A DNA stretch of 64,000 bases, taken from the NCBI GenBank assembly GCA_034190875.2, contig CM067345.1:29588845-29652844 (forward strand), given 5' to 3'. The stretch comes from Urechis unicinctus (lineage: Eukaryota > Annelida > Polychaeta > Xenopneusta > Urechidae). Under the pieces are notes generated by a model, which was not told the DNA's origin, did not search any database, and saw only the letters and a list, made by a program, of their open reading frames with translations. The stretch's first letter is position 1. Each line of letters opens with the position of its first letter. Below are positions 1 to 10,513 of this stretch, piece by piece. Position numbers and translations under genes: made by a program.

Positions 1-362
1 TGTTACTGTCCACGTAACTGGAGGACAAGGATGCATACACAAAGTTCGATTGGCGGGCCAGGATATATTCACTTGACAAGGCTTACTGTTGTTGCTGGCA
101 AACATTCACAGACTAACAAGCCACGTGGAAGTATTTCATTCTCGCAAGGCGTCGCCTCGTGTACCCCTCCCCTCACAAGCAATCCCGCAAAGAGCCACCT
201 TTCGACAGCTTTAATAACAAATCCATAACCTTGTAAATTCCATATCCATTGCCCGTTTTCTGTAATGCTACGCGCTACTGCACACAGACGAACAATTTAA
301 AGCACAATATATTCATAATTTCAAACGCCAGCACCAGATCTCGCCACCCTAGTTACCCAGCG
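1..362. other. left flank, no gene seen
   Basis: AT-rich sequence before the Polinton fossil. Only short chance reading frames are present and no family is recognised. The edge at about 362 is set by the start of the terminal inverted repeat. Confidence 0.5.
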
Positions 363-704
363 AGTAGTATACAAAGTGGAGGTTCTGGCGCACCGCCACT
401 TATCTACAGTACACGTTAAGTTATGGCTAATACAGGATTTAGATTTTTAAGCTCCCTGCTCACTTTGGGTGAGCTCCCCCAACGGGCCCGACTCAGCCAC
501 GTTAGTTTGCTGGTAAACTAACGTGATTATAGGCCAATGTGTCTACGCCGTTCGCGGCTATCCACTGCTTTGAGTCAAACGGAGATAGTGATACCTTCTT
601 ATTTGTGAACAGAGACTCCATGTACTGTGCATGGCGTAGGTGCTTCTTCATCACAACCTTCTTCACTCCCTTTGACTTTCAAATCTCGCCCTCGTCAGAC
701 ATCA
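363..704. repeat. left terminal inverted repeat of the Polinton fossil
   Basis: Matches the inverted sequence at about 8271-8702 over several hundred bases. Shared landmarks include a short inner inverted pair (CCGCCACTT), the AGCTCACCCAAAGT region and the CGCCCTCGTCAGACATC region. This arm is about 90 bp shorter than the right one because of indels. Confidence 0.8.
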
Positions 705-2086
705 CAAGCTAAGCATCTCACACCCACTGACAAGCTCCTCTAGGCATTCCACTCACTCCATAAGGGCATCGTTCTTACACTCCAGATCTCTCACAATATC
801 CTTCAATTCCGTAAGGTCATCACTCTTAGACTCAAAATCACTGACAACATCTCTCAGCTCTATCCCTTAATCTGTTTTCTCGTATCTTAGATAGTCTATA
901 TCTAACTTCAACTCTTTTACACAACCTTCAAGCTCAGCAATACGCTCTTCGGTGTTCATTTCTATACCTGACACCCTCGTTTATTCAATAGGTCGTTATT
1001 TACTGCACGTAAAAGTCTGCGCAATGAAATCACTCTGTGTATTGAGGTGGGTCGAAATCATTCACAGTCAGCTGGACGGTGTAGAAGCAGGATAAGCCAA
1101 TTTTTTTCTGATGCTTTCTAATGCTTCATCTTTCCCACGTTGGATTAGTACGTTTTTTCCATCGATTGCTTTGACAGATCTAGACTTAAGTTCCCCATTG
1201 ATTTGGGTATATTTTGTGACCACAGCTAAGACAAGTTTAAACACATCATCCGAGATATTGCCATCTTCAAGAGCAGTTGATACAATGTCAGCAATGGTAC
1301 TCAATTTACTCTGCGCAAGAAGGATTTGATCATGTCTTTTTACCTTGATGGTCAGTCGCATTTTCCAGCGATTTCAAGCAGCCCATAAGCGGCTTCAGTA
1401 GCACCCAACACAGTGGCACTAGGAATGGCAACAACTGCCGACATTACACCGACACCACCTGCGCCAAGACACATACCAATAGTAACTAAAGCAATGTCTA
1501 TCGCATCCACTGAGTTCACTGCACGCCTACATTTTTTGTACATAGCACAATATTTTTCAATCTCTTTCTCGAGGTATTGCTTCTTAACGCGAATCTCATT
1601 CAACCGATAGGAGTGCCCTGGATTCTCATCGGTGTGGGGCAGCTCGGGATATGACACTGCCGTCGGAACGGATGGTTGTTGGTTTGTACTTATAAGTCTA
1701 TAAGTCAAGTTCAATTAGGAGTGATACTACCTGTTCGCTGTTCTGTTTGGAGTGGTTGTATAAAACTTAATAACGTTGCCTTGTTCCAGCTGTAAAGGTT
1801 GGTCTAAAGATATTACAACAGCCTGTTGGTCAGCAGGCTTACTAATCCCAACCGCTTGGTTTGTTCCATTAATAACAGGAACAACTGTTATAGTATCAGT
1901 ATCAGCACACACACCTGAAGACAGACCCATACGAATAACCTTACCACTTGATAACATAGTATATCCATAGCCTGTGTCTCGTGAGGTTTGACCCCTGGCT
2001 CTATCACCAAACGACCATATCCTCTGCAAAGGGGGCCACTTGCTTGTGCCCAAATTGTAATGAAGGTTTCTTTCGTGAGTTTCCAT
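650..2086 (-). pseudogene. fossil Polinton left-side reading frames (coiled coil, Gly-rich membrane protein, structural-type C-terminus)
   Basis: Several short minus-strand frames lie end to end. The 650-960 part reads as a heptad-rich coiled coil. 1068-1361 is a small charged protein. 1352-1714 has a basic coiled N-terminal half, then a Gly/Ala/Val-rich hydrophobic segment that could span a membrane. 1727-2086 looks like the C-terminus of a beta-rich structural protein. The block arrangement is typical of accessory and virion genes of Polinton-like elements. Exact products were not identified. It is a fossil with several breaks. Confidence 0.5.
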
Positions 2087-2489
2087 ATTGTCTCAAGTCG
2101 CTGCACTGCTGTCTGTGTTGGATATCAACATACTTTTTATTGACAGCATCCTATGGTGAAATTGGGTCTCCCAACTGAAGGATTTGATTACCTAACATTT
2201 CCAAGGCTCCAGTCAGGGTAACGCCACCTTTATTTTTTTTGAGTCACCTATAGATACAAAAGTCTTTTTAGCATATTCAGAGGGGTTCGATTGAGTGCTC
2301 GCCGTTTGTTTTTTTACTAGTTCCATAGATACTCGATTTTATTGACATCATGCAAATTCAAGAACAACGATAACAGGAAAGTCGTGGTTATCCAATAGCC
2401 TTCCTTTACTAGGGCTTTAAGCATTCAAGTCGTTCACAGCGGCTGTACATTCAGAGCAAACTTTTCTGAGGTGTTCAGTTATTATAAGA

Positions 2490-3045
2490 TGCCGCCAGTA
2501 ACTGCAAATAAGACAGTGCAAGCCCGGGCTTCAAAGCCAATGCAGTTCTGGCAGAACCAGATAAACTTTACAGTGTGCAACCTGCGACTGCGACACCTCT
2601 ACCCCAGTATCATGCCCATGAACCCATAACAATCCAGCTACTAACGAAGGCTATGGGGTGTTATTTGCATATGATGCGCATGGTTACGGGAGCATCGTCA
2701 AGTTTGCTGGCCGGGACGTCCGTCTGAGGCAGACAAAGCCTGGAGTACCTTCATCCTTGACACATCTTAGGGCTTCACACAGCCAGGCATTGAGCGCATT
2801 AATGACAGCATTATGACCTATGTCTGGGCACTGCTGGGGGCACAGGCACAGATTCGTGGCCGCATCGTGGGTACCGGCACTGCGTTTGACACCATGAAGC
2901 AGTCCTTGGTCAACGTTGAAGATGCGATTAAAAGTGCTGTTGACCTACCAGCTGCAATAAATCGGTACCAAGATGCATTGAAGTTTGCCGGGTCCAGGGT
3001 ATTGGGCTCTACACGGCGCCAAGCAACATGCTTCTCCAGGTAGGC
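2490..3045 (+). pseudogene. fossil Polinton structural-type protein fragment
   Basis: A plus-strand remnant that begins near the stretch QFWQNQINF and continues at 2813-3043 with a helical segment around RGRIVGTGTAFDTMKQSL. I associate the QFWQNQINF signature from memory with Polinton-carried proteins of invertebrates. The function is probably structural, but this is inference. It is broken. Confidence 0.4.
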
Positions 3046-3819
3046 CAAGTAGTTGGGTACAACAACTTGATTACCATCGCCAGTTGTAAAGCTAGCTTTT
3101 CTAAGCTTTTCTTGCTTATGCACGCTCTTCGTTATAGTACTGTTACTCACTGACTGTAGTTGCTGGAGTGGGGACTAATCAGAGGAAATTAACGCGAGTC
3201 CTGAAGTAGAGTTGCTTATTTAGTTTATTTAGATTTCAAAAATAAAGCTCCCAGTAATCTCGCGGTCCGAATCGTTTCTCTGACTAGGTGATCTCTCCGT
3301 ACCTGGCCCATCTGTGCTCCTTATAAAGGGTCCGCACGATAGGCCAGGTTAAAACAATCCCCACGTGACACGACGAGTCCACTTGGAGGGTGAACTCGCT
3401 TGCTGTGAGGATTGCTACAATCAGGGTTACACCCCTCCCAAAGAGTGGTGTGATGTAACCCGGGCTCTCGTGCTGATAATTTAGGGGGGAGGCTTTTTAA
3501 GAACGTATGAGCCAGAATAGTATTATAACACAGTGAGCAACAGCAGATCGGCATCAACACTGATGTCAACGTGGCTGCGCCTTGCCATGAATGAAGCTTT
3601 GACCCACAGGACCCCTTGGATGATAAAGGCACCCCGACAGCTGCAGCATCCAAAAGACTTATTGTACCCACGACCCATCCACATGAGGATGAAAAGCGCT
3701 CTTATTGTGGGTGGAATCGCAATGGGCTTAGTTGTGCTTTGGCTTGCTACATAGTAGGTCACGGAGCATCAGAAGGATGACTACCCCCAGCGTGGCGATT
3801 GAGGCCCAGACATGCTCTG

Positions 3820-4251
3820 CTATCCAACCACCCACCATTGCAGTTGACTTGAGTAGCCATGATACGATTGAGTCAATGATCCCGGAAGGACAACTGCTGG
3901 CTTACCGGCTATGCCCATCAGGGCGTTTGCCAAGGAGTTCAGCTGTTTTTTAATCCATTCCTTCACACAGGGATTGTCACCTGGTATCGGGGTTGGTGCC
4001 GGAGTGGCACTAGTGCCCCCTCCACCTGTCAGAGCAAGTACTAGGGTTGAGATTACCATCCCAGTCGCAGTGAGGATGGAGGCGATTGTAATGCCCTGCT
4101 CAGCGAACAGGATGCGGATATGCTCGACGGCTAGCGTCGTGTCCTCGTTAAGAAGTCTGACGATCGTTTCCCTGATGCGGTTGTTCCGCACCTCTGTAAG
4201 CTCACGCTCTTGGAGTTTCCTCTCGTCTTCAGCCTTGTCTGGCTCCTCCAA
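3820..4251 (-). pseudogene. fossil Polinton small membrane-anchored protein
   Basis: A 143-residue minus-strand frame with a charged, coiled N-terminal half (rich in E, R, D), then a hydrophobic helix around IASILTATGMVISTLVLAL, then a Gly/Pro/Thr linker and an amphipathic C-terminus. The single transmembrane segment and position suggest an accessory or virion membrane protein of the Polinton. It is not matched to a named family. Confidence is limited because the element is decayed. Confidence 0.4.
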
Positions 4252-4593
4252 CTTACGCTCCCGACTAATATGAATTTATACCGTTCTGCTTGGACATTTT
4301 GGGTCTGCATAACGCATCTAGAAAATAACATATATAAAGTGCCTGTACAACAAAAAGTCCACTCGACGCTATTCTTCAAGAAATGCCATCGATATATCAT
4401 TTCTGAAAAATCGCGATACGATGACCGCCGTTTTGGAAAATATATCTCGCCGCCTCATCCACATTGCCTTAGTATTAGTCGTCGATGGGTCATGTCATTC
4501 TGAGCATGCGCGATGCGCGTGGTTTTGAACTTGATAACAAAAATGTTGCTGTGTTTCGGATTTGTTACCGCTTCCAAAATTGATCGAACTATA

Positions 4594-4760
4594 AATAATT
4601 ACCATGGATGAAATCCTCCGCCGAAAAGGGATAAAATTGTCTGTGAACATCATTGCATTACTTGGGTATGTTTGGTGTTTGGCTGTTGTCGGAATCGATC
4701 TCAAAATTTTAACATTGTGTCGGTTCAAGAGAAAGTCTACTCAGACGTCTTGTAGGGCTA
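4594..4760 (+). repeat. dispersed repeat, copy 1 (inside Polinton)
   Basis: Closely similar to 13973-14159. Both copies start at AATAATTACCATGGATGAAA and end at CAGACGTCTTGTAGGGCTA, and flanking similarity stops abruptly at both ends. This is the behaviour of a short interspersed element. A small ATG-led frame runs through copy 1 but not intact through copy 2, so coding is unlikely. Confidence 0.6.
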
Positions 4761-4847
4761 GCTCCGGACTGGTTATATGCTTGTATAGTTTGCTAAGCTG
4801 CACTAGGTTGTTGACCAGCTCTCCAAAACGTCACTGTTAAAGCCAGC

Positions 4848-5270
4848 AGAAACGATGCAACCATTAACGACGGAGAAACCTCCGATTTCAGTCCCGTTTT
4901 AACTTAGATTGGTTCGTATCCGGAAGTGACGCAAGCGAAAAAGCTACGCATAATTAATCCTGACATGCGACAGACAAAATATAACTATAAAAGTTACCTA
5001 CAAATACATAGAAACATTTTCAAAATCGACCCAGTATTAATAAAGATATCATGGTGTTAATGCATTTTTGGGGGGCGTTTTTTGGACTTGAAGCTTAGCT
5101 TTTGAGGAAACTATTGAGAATATACAATAACATGTATTATTTACAGAATAGCATGGGCTATCGTCAGGTGAAAACATGTTTACGATATGACCATTAACGA
5201 TGGAGAAACTTCCGATTGCACTGCTGATTTACATTGTCTTTGCATGTAACCGGAAGTGACGTTACCGACG
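4848..5270 (+). repeat. pair of direct ~85-bp repeats
   Basis: The segment at 4848-4935 (ACCATTAACGACGGAGAAAC ... CCGGAAGTGACG) recurs diverged at 5187-5270. The two copies are about 340 bp apart in the part of the Polinton that lacks element genes, which supports a separate inserted sequence there. No coding potential was seen. Confidence 0.5.
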
Positions 5271-5464
5271 TCCATTCGGTAGACACTGCCCATTACAACA
5301 TTTAGCCCAGTTTTTATGACCATCGATCTCATATTGTTGATGTTATTAGGGATTCAAAACAACTAAGCACACCTCAAATTTCGACTACCCAACGCTCTGC
5401 TCCCTGATGTTGTTTTTCTCTATCAAGTTTTTTTTCCGGCATCAAGTGTCAGTTTGCCCTGCAG

Positions 5465-8400
5465 GTGAGGCTCATGAAGCACACGGGCGATAGCAGAATC
5501 GGAGCTTCCGATACTGAGCATGTTGAACCTGTACTGCGTAATAAGCAGGAGGTGGTCCTCTCCGCAGAAGATATCGACGATATCCTGAACAGGAGCAATG
5601 CCGATATCCAAGAGCAATTGGTGAAGTGGACCAACAGAGGTTCTGGCTGGGAGTTTGAGTCAGTCGCAACTCTGTGGATCCACATTGCCCGCTACCAGCC
5701 ATTAAAAGGAGGCTCCTACCTGCTGCTACCGAGTGCACTGGTAGCTAAGGAGGCGATCATAAACGTGGAGAACAAGGACGACTACTGGCTTGTATAGTCT
5801 ATTGAATCGGCTATGCACCCGATCACTAAGGACCCGCAGTGACCATCTAAGTGTAACATTCAGAGGCTAACCCTGACTAGTGTCACTGCTTGAGAAGGTA
5901 GAGAAGCATGTGCCTAACCTAGCCCTGAACGTCTTTGGCTGGGAAGGGGTGGGAAGCTGTGCTTCCACTATCATACACCACATCAGTAAACAGCCAGCTG
6001 ATATTCCACGTATAAAACTCATGCCTATTGAGGAGGATGTTACGGTTCACTACACATGGATCTAAGATCTGAACCGCATGCTGTATTATCAGGGTAAACA
6101 CAAACAGCGCAAGTTCTTCTGTGAGCGATGCTTACACGGCTGTACCACTGAGAAACTGCTTCAGGCGCACAAGCCTGAGTGTATGGGTTAGGGCAGGCTG
6201 CTGTGCGTGTTGACGGAGGAAGGGAAAACATGATATACTTCCAAAACTGGCACAAGCAGCTGGCATCGCCGTATGTTATCTACGCTGACTTTAAGGCTCT
6301 CATCGTGAAGCTTCCAGGTCCTGCACCTGATCCAACCAAGAGCAACACGTAGAAGACAGAGGAACATAGGCCACGTGGTTAAACTATGTGGTGGTCCGAT
6401 GTGATGGTCAGACTGAACCCCCTGTGGTGTACAGGGGAAGAAGCTGAGCTTCCAACATTGTGGAGTAATTCTTGCAAGCCCTGCAACAAGAAGAGCGAAA
6501 AATCAAAGCAGTTCTGTCAAAGCCTGCTCCCATGTACATGCGTGAGAAAAGAAGAGTCCACAAGACGGCAACCCACTGCCATGTGTGTAAAAAAGAACTG
6601 GGCGGCGTCTCCGTCTGCGACCACTGTCACATAACAGGGAATTACTGGGCACCAGTAGAATCCACTAACAACAACTATACCAGTTGTCTTCCATGACCTT
6701 CAGGGCTATGACTCCCACCTCTTGATGCAGGTGGAAGGGTAGATCAACTGCATCCCAAATAATATGTAGAAGTACATATCCCTATCGATCAGACAGTTGC
6801 ACTTCATTTACAAGCTGGACTCTGCAAATAACCCAGAAGCCTTTTTAGTGACACTAAGTATGAACCTGACTGAATAAAGCGCCACCTGCTTATGCGCAAG
6901 GGAGTGTACCCCTATGAGTTCATGGACGGCTGGAATAAGTTCATTGCCTTGCTGCCGCCGATCTAGGATTTTAAATAAACTATCAACATGCACAGAAGGT
7001 CTGGGATATGTTCGGGTGTAGAAACATAGGCTATAACCATGACATGTACCTGCCCATAGATGTGCTGCTCCTGGATGTGTTTGAGATATTCCGCAAGAGC
7101 TGCCTGAAGCAGTACGGCTTTGTACCAGCCAACTACTACACCAGCCCCAGTCTATCATGGGATGCGCTGCTTAAGAGCAGCAGTGTGGAGTTAAAGTTAC
7201 TCTGACAAACACTTGTTCATTGAGAAGGGCCTGCACTGTGGGATAAGTATGATGTCGCATTGCCAGGCTAAGGCCAACAACCCATATGTGGAAGGCTTCG
7301 AGAAGAATAAGCCAGCTAGCTAAATCCAGTAATTTGACGCCAACAATGTATGTATGGCTGGGCAATGAGCCAGCCCCTACCCACTGGGGTGATTGAGTGG
7401 GTGGATCAGCCGGCTGCCCGACAATGTCAAACCCGGATATATACTCGAAGTTGATCTGGAATACCCTGCAATTTGTGCCAGAGCGAACGTCTGTGCAGAA
7501 TCAATGGTTGTCAGACGACCAGAAGAATCTCCTAGGTGGATTGGGGAGCACTGGAAGTGTAGCTTCTGAAGTTGAGAAGCTGGTGCCCAAACTGCGATCC
7601 ATTCTAGGAATCTCAAACCCTACCTATCGCTGTGAATGCGGCTTACTGAGATATACCGTGCACTTGTATTCAATCAGAGCCCATGGATGGAGCCCTTCAT
7701 TTGCATGAACACAGACCTGCGTAAGGTTACCACCAGCGACTTTGAGAATGACATGTACAAGTTGACGAACAACTCTGTGAGAGAATGAGAGAATCTCCAA
7801 AGGCAAGTCATCGTTAAGATTGTGCGCTCGGAATAAGAAGAAAAAATATGCATGTTAGTGGCCAGTCCTGCCTATGCTCGTCACAAAGTATTCTATGACG
7901 ACCTGGCTGCCCTGCATATGCACAAGACCTGTCGAGTGCTAAACCGCCGAGTGTTTGTAGGCATGTGCATACTCGACCTCTCGAAGCACCTGATGTACGA
8001 CTTCTATTACAACGCAATGAAGTCCAGATATGGTAGCGACCTTGGACCTGCTATACACAGACACGGACTCGCTGCTCATGGAGATCAACACAGCTGACGT
8101 GTACGCAGACATGCAAGAGGACCTCACCCACTTTGACACAAGCAACTATGATCCTTCCCATCCCTTGTTCAGTAACGTAAACAAGAAGGTGCTGTGAAAG
8201 ATGAAGGATGAGTGTGCCGGTGTGCTTATCAAGGAGTATGTAGGCCTGCGCCTCAATATGTACTCGATCCTGATGTCTGACGAGGGCGAGATTCGAGAGG
8301 CAAAGGGAGTGAAGAAGGCTGTGGTGAAGAAGGGAAGAAGCACCTACGCCATACACAGTAAATGGAGTCTCTGTTCATAAATAAGCAGTTCCGCCATGGT

Positions 8401-8553
8401 ATGAGCATGCTGCGCTGTGAAGGTCACAAAATATATGGTCAGCGTGTTAACAAGGTGTCACTCTCTCCGTTTGACTCAAAGCAGTGGATAGCCGGTGTAG
8501 ATACATTGGCCTATGGTCACGGAGTTTACCAGCAAACTAACCTTACGAAGTAG
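5465..8553 (+). pseudogene. fossil protein-primed DNA polymerase B of the Polinton
   Basis: Fragments in order match the Polinton/adintovirus-type PolB family: an N-terminal segment around GSGWEFESVATLWIHIARYQ, a segment around NLALNVFGWEG, a zinc-knuckle-like Cys/His stretch (CHVCKKELGG...CDHCHITG) near 6580-6640, and the exonuclease/TPR-like region with YDMYLPIDVLLLDVFEIFRK-type residues followed by YYTSPSLSWDALLK near 7130-7180. The C-terminal part runs into the right terminal repeat (SPFDSKQWI near 8465-8490). In intact elements this enzyme replicates the element by protein priming. The copy is clearly dead, with many breaks. Confidence 0.85.
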
Positions 8554-8702
8554 GGCCCCTTGGGACCCGACCCGCCTTTCTCTCGAGTGAAGCTCACCCA
8601 AAGTAAGCAGGGAGCAAAATATCGAAATCCTGCATAAGCAATAATTTAACGTGTAGCATAGATAAGTGGCGGTGTGCTAAAACCGCCACTTTGTATACAA
8701 CT
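8271..8702. repeat. right terminal inverted repeat of the Polinton fossil
   Basis: Inverted partner of 363-704. It overlaps the 3' end of the polymerase remnant, so the polymerase C-terminus is encoded inside the terminal repeat. The left arm therefore also carries a copy of that coding end. Confidence 0.8.
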
Positions 8703-8949
8703 CAGTATCGCCCGTGACGAAGTCCAAACTCGCCGCGCGACAAATCTGAGCCTATATGCATGCATGCATCCATGTATGGATCCTATATGTATTCAATTAC
8801 TCCTATGTACTATTGTGAAAATATATAAATTTGTTTCTACTTAGAGACATTTATTCATCTTTAACATAAACATAAAACAGCTCAGACTGAGGACCAATTC
8901 ACCAACACCTCTGAACAATGACATATAACATTTCATATCAAAAACAATA
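8703..8949. other. short intergenic stretch
   Basis: AT-rich sequence between the Polinton end and the degraded YqaJ/PHD gene, including short GCATGCATGCATCCATG palindromic runs at about 8758. No gene seen. Confidence 0.4.
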
Positions 8950-10312
8950 TCAGATTACAACATTCTCCTCACACAGTGGAACAATCAATTCACAGTCCTT
9001 AACTGCAAGAGAATTTTCACAACCTGTAAGTTTCACACATGGAAAATGAAACCATCTGTCACAACCCTCGCACGCAACACTTTCCTCGTTGGCACTTTCA
9101 CTGCACACAGGGCAGGGCCAATGAACTATTTTGGTGCGCTGTAACCTCTCAAGTGGGCGACCTTGTGAGGCAGGATTACTGGCGCTTCTCTTAGTTGAAG
9201 GGTATGTTCGAGGGGTCATCGTTTTCTTAGTTTTGGTTGGGAGTGAGCGTTTGGTCTCTTCCAAAAGGTTTCTTGCACTTGAGACGAGGAAGAATTTGGG
9301 ATACATAAAAACTGTCCAGTAATGGCTTCACATGATCCCAGAATGGAGCATCAAAAAGAGCATTATCAACAATAATACATCCTGAGGCCACAACCACAGA
9401 ATCACAAGAATCAAAGGCCATCAGATACATTGGCCCCTGCACCTGATAATAATATTTATGGTCATTCTTCAAAGATCTTCTCCCATCTTCATCTGCACCA
9501 GTCAGGTACTCCACAGTTGCATGCCGGGGGGCCAGGTCACGAATGGAGTAAGGGCACTTGACTTCCAGTAATCTAGGTGCACAACAGTCACATGTAACGA
9601 TTCCATCTGTGGACGCTCCAAGATGAGCCCCCGGGGGGGGGGGCACTTAAGTGTATAGAGGTAGTACATATGTCCCGCGCGACGGGGTATGTTTTTTCGG
9701 CCTCTCGACTTGTACGACGGGTTTTTGGGCCTCATACTTGTACGACGGGGTATGTTTTTCAGCTTCAATCTGTACAACGGGTTATACATACGCATAATAC
9801 CTTGTACGACGGGGTATGCTTTTGGCCATTTTGACCTTGTACGACGGGTACGGGTTTTCGAGGTCCCGCGGCACACCCCCATCCAGAATAAGGCCAAGTG
9901 CCCCCCTCCCCACCCCACCCCCTCCGGGGATGAGCCTCACCAGGCTTAATGCAAAGTCCTGCAGGGGATACCTTGAAATTTCGGTGCTGGGGAAACATAT
10001 GGCGAATGTAGTGTTGGATGGCTACATGTTCGTTTTCCGATCTCCATTGGCGCGGTTTGGGTTTCCGACTACGCTTCATGGCTGATTCTGACACAATTCT
10101 CTTTATCACAGCTTCGCTGACTGCACTAGTTGGTTTTTATGCAGTTCTAGAACAGCAAGTCATTCATGTATCAAATGCCTCATTTCCTGAACAGTGAAGG
10201 CACTAAACAAAGCCTGGTTAGTTACTGACTTCTTCGAAGCATTTTCAGAGTTGTAAGGGGAAATATCGCAGTGTCCCTTATGAATTTCAAGGAGCGCACT
10301 AACGTTGTCTAA
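8950..10312 (-). pseudogene. degraded YqaJ-type exonuclease / PHD-finger protein gene
   Basis: At 9227-9646 the minus strand encodes a YqaJ-like (lambda-exonuclease fold) core: a LGASTDGIV segment, the E-x-K catalytic pattern in LLEVKCPYSIRD, and the motif YYYQVQGPMYLM with its conserved Gln. At 8950-9306, in another frame, lies a PHD-type zinc finger (CPVCSESANEESVACEGC, then WFHFPC). More N-terminal sequence (RSENEHVAIQHYIRHMF) is at 9960-10109 and weaker traces reach about 10312. The gene is split at the LGAS segment by the 299-bp element at 9630-9928. YqaJ plus PHD proteins are, from memory, common multicopy genes in invertebrates and are often carried by mobile DNA. This copy cannot make a whole protein. 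Confidence 0.65.
9630..9928. mobile_element. poly-G/C-ended DNA element, copy 1 (299 bp)
   Basis: Starts CCCGGGGGGGGGGGCACTT and ends with AAGTGCCCCCC plus a C-rich tail closing in CCGGG. It is flanked by a perfect 8-bp duplication GATGAGCC (9622-9629 and 9929-9936). The interior repeats a motif built on TTGTACGACGGGGTATG. It interrupts the YqaJ-like coding region exactly at the duplicated octamer, which fixes both ends. There is no transposase, so it is non-autonomous. The same sequence lies inverted at 10609-10888. Confidence 0.85.
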
Positions 10313-10471
10313 TGGAGAGAGCAGCAAGTGTATTGGCATTCAATACTACCGATTTCCGGTGGACCTACTTCGCAGCTGTCAAGGTCGCGCAACTCGCATA
10401 TACCCTATACTCGGTTATGTGGGCACGAACGGGTTCTAATAGAATGTGCCCATACCCTAGTAGAGTTCTCT

Positions 10472-10472
10472 C

Positions 10473-10513
<41 letters not shown>

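Larger units (their letters stand above)
363..8702. mobile_element. Polinton/Maverick-type element, decayed fossil
   Basis: An 8.3-kb element bounded by long terminal inverted repeats that start AGTAGTATACAAAG on the left and, read inward, AGTTGTATACAAAG on the right. This fits the AG...CT ends usual for Polintons. Inside are minus-strand remnants on the left, a plus-strand structural-type remnant near 2.5-3.0 kb, a membrane-segment protein remnant near 4 kb, and a plus-strand protein-primed DNA polymerase B on the right. No integrase or packaging ATPase was recognised. All frames are broken, with at least ten breaks in total, and the two inverted repeats have drifted apart, so the copy is old and inactive. 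No convincing 6-bp target duplication remains. The stretch 4270-5400 carries none of the usual Polinton genes and may be a later insertion. Confidence 0.85.

Noticed and set aside
355-8710. 6-bp target duplication for the Polinton
   Set aside because: The bases outside the two ends (CCAGCG and CAGTAT) do not match well enough.
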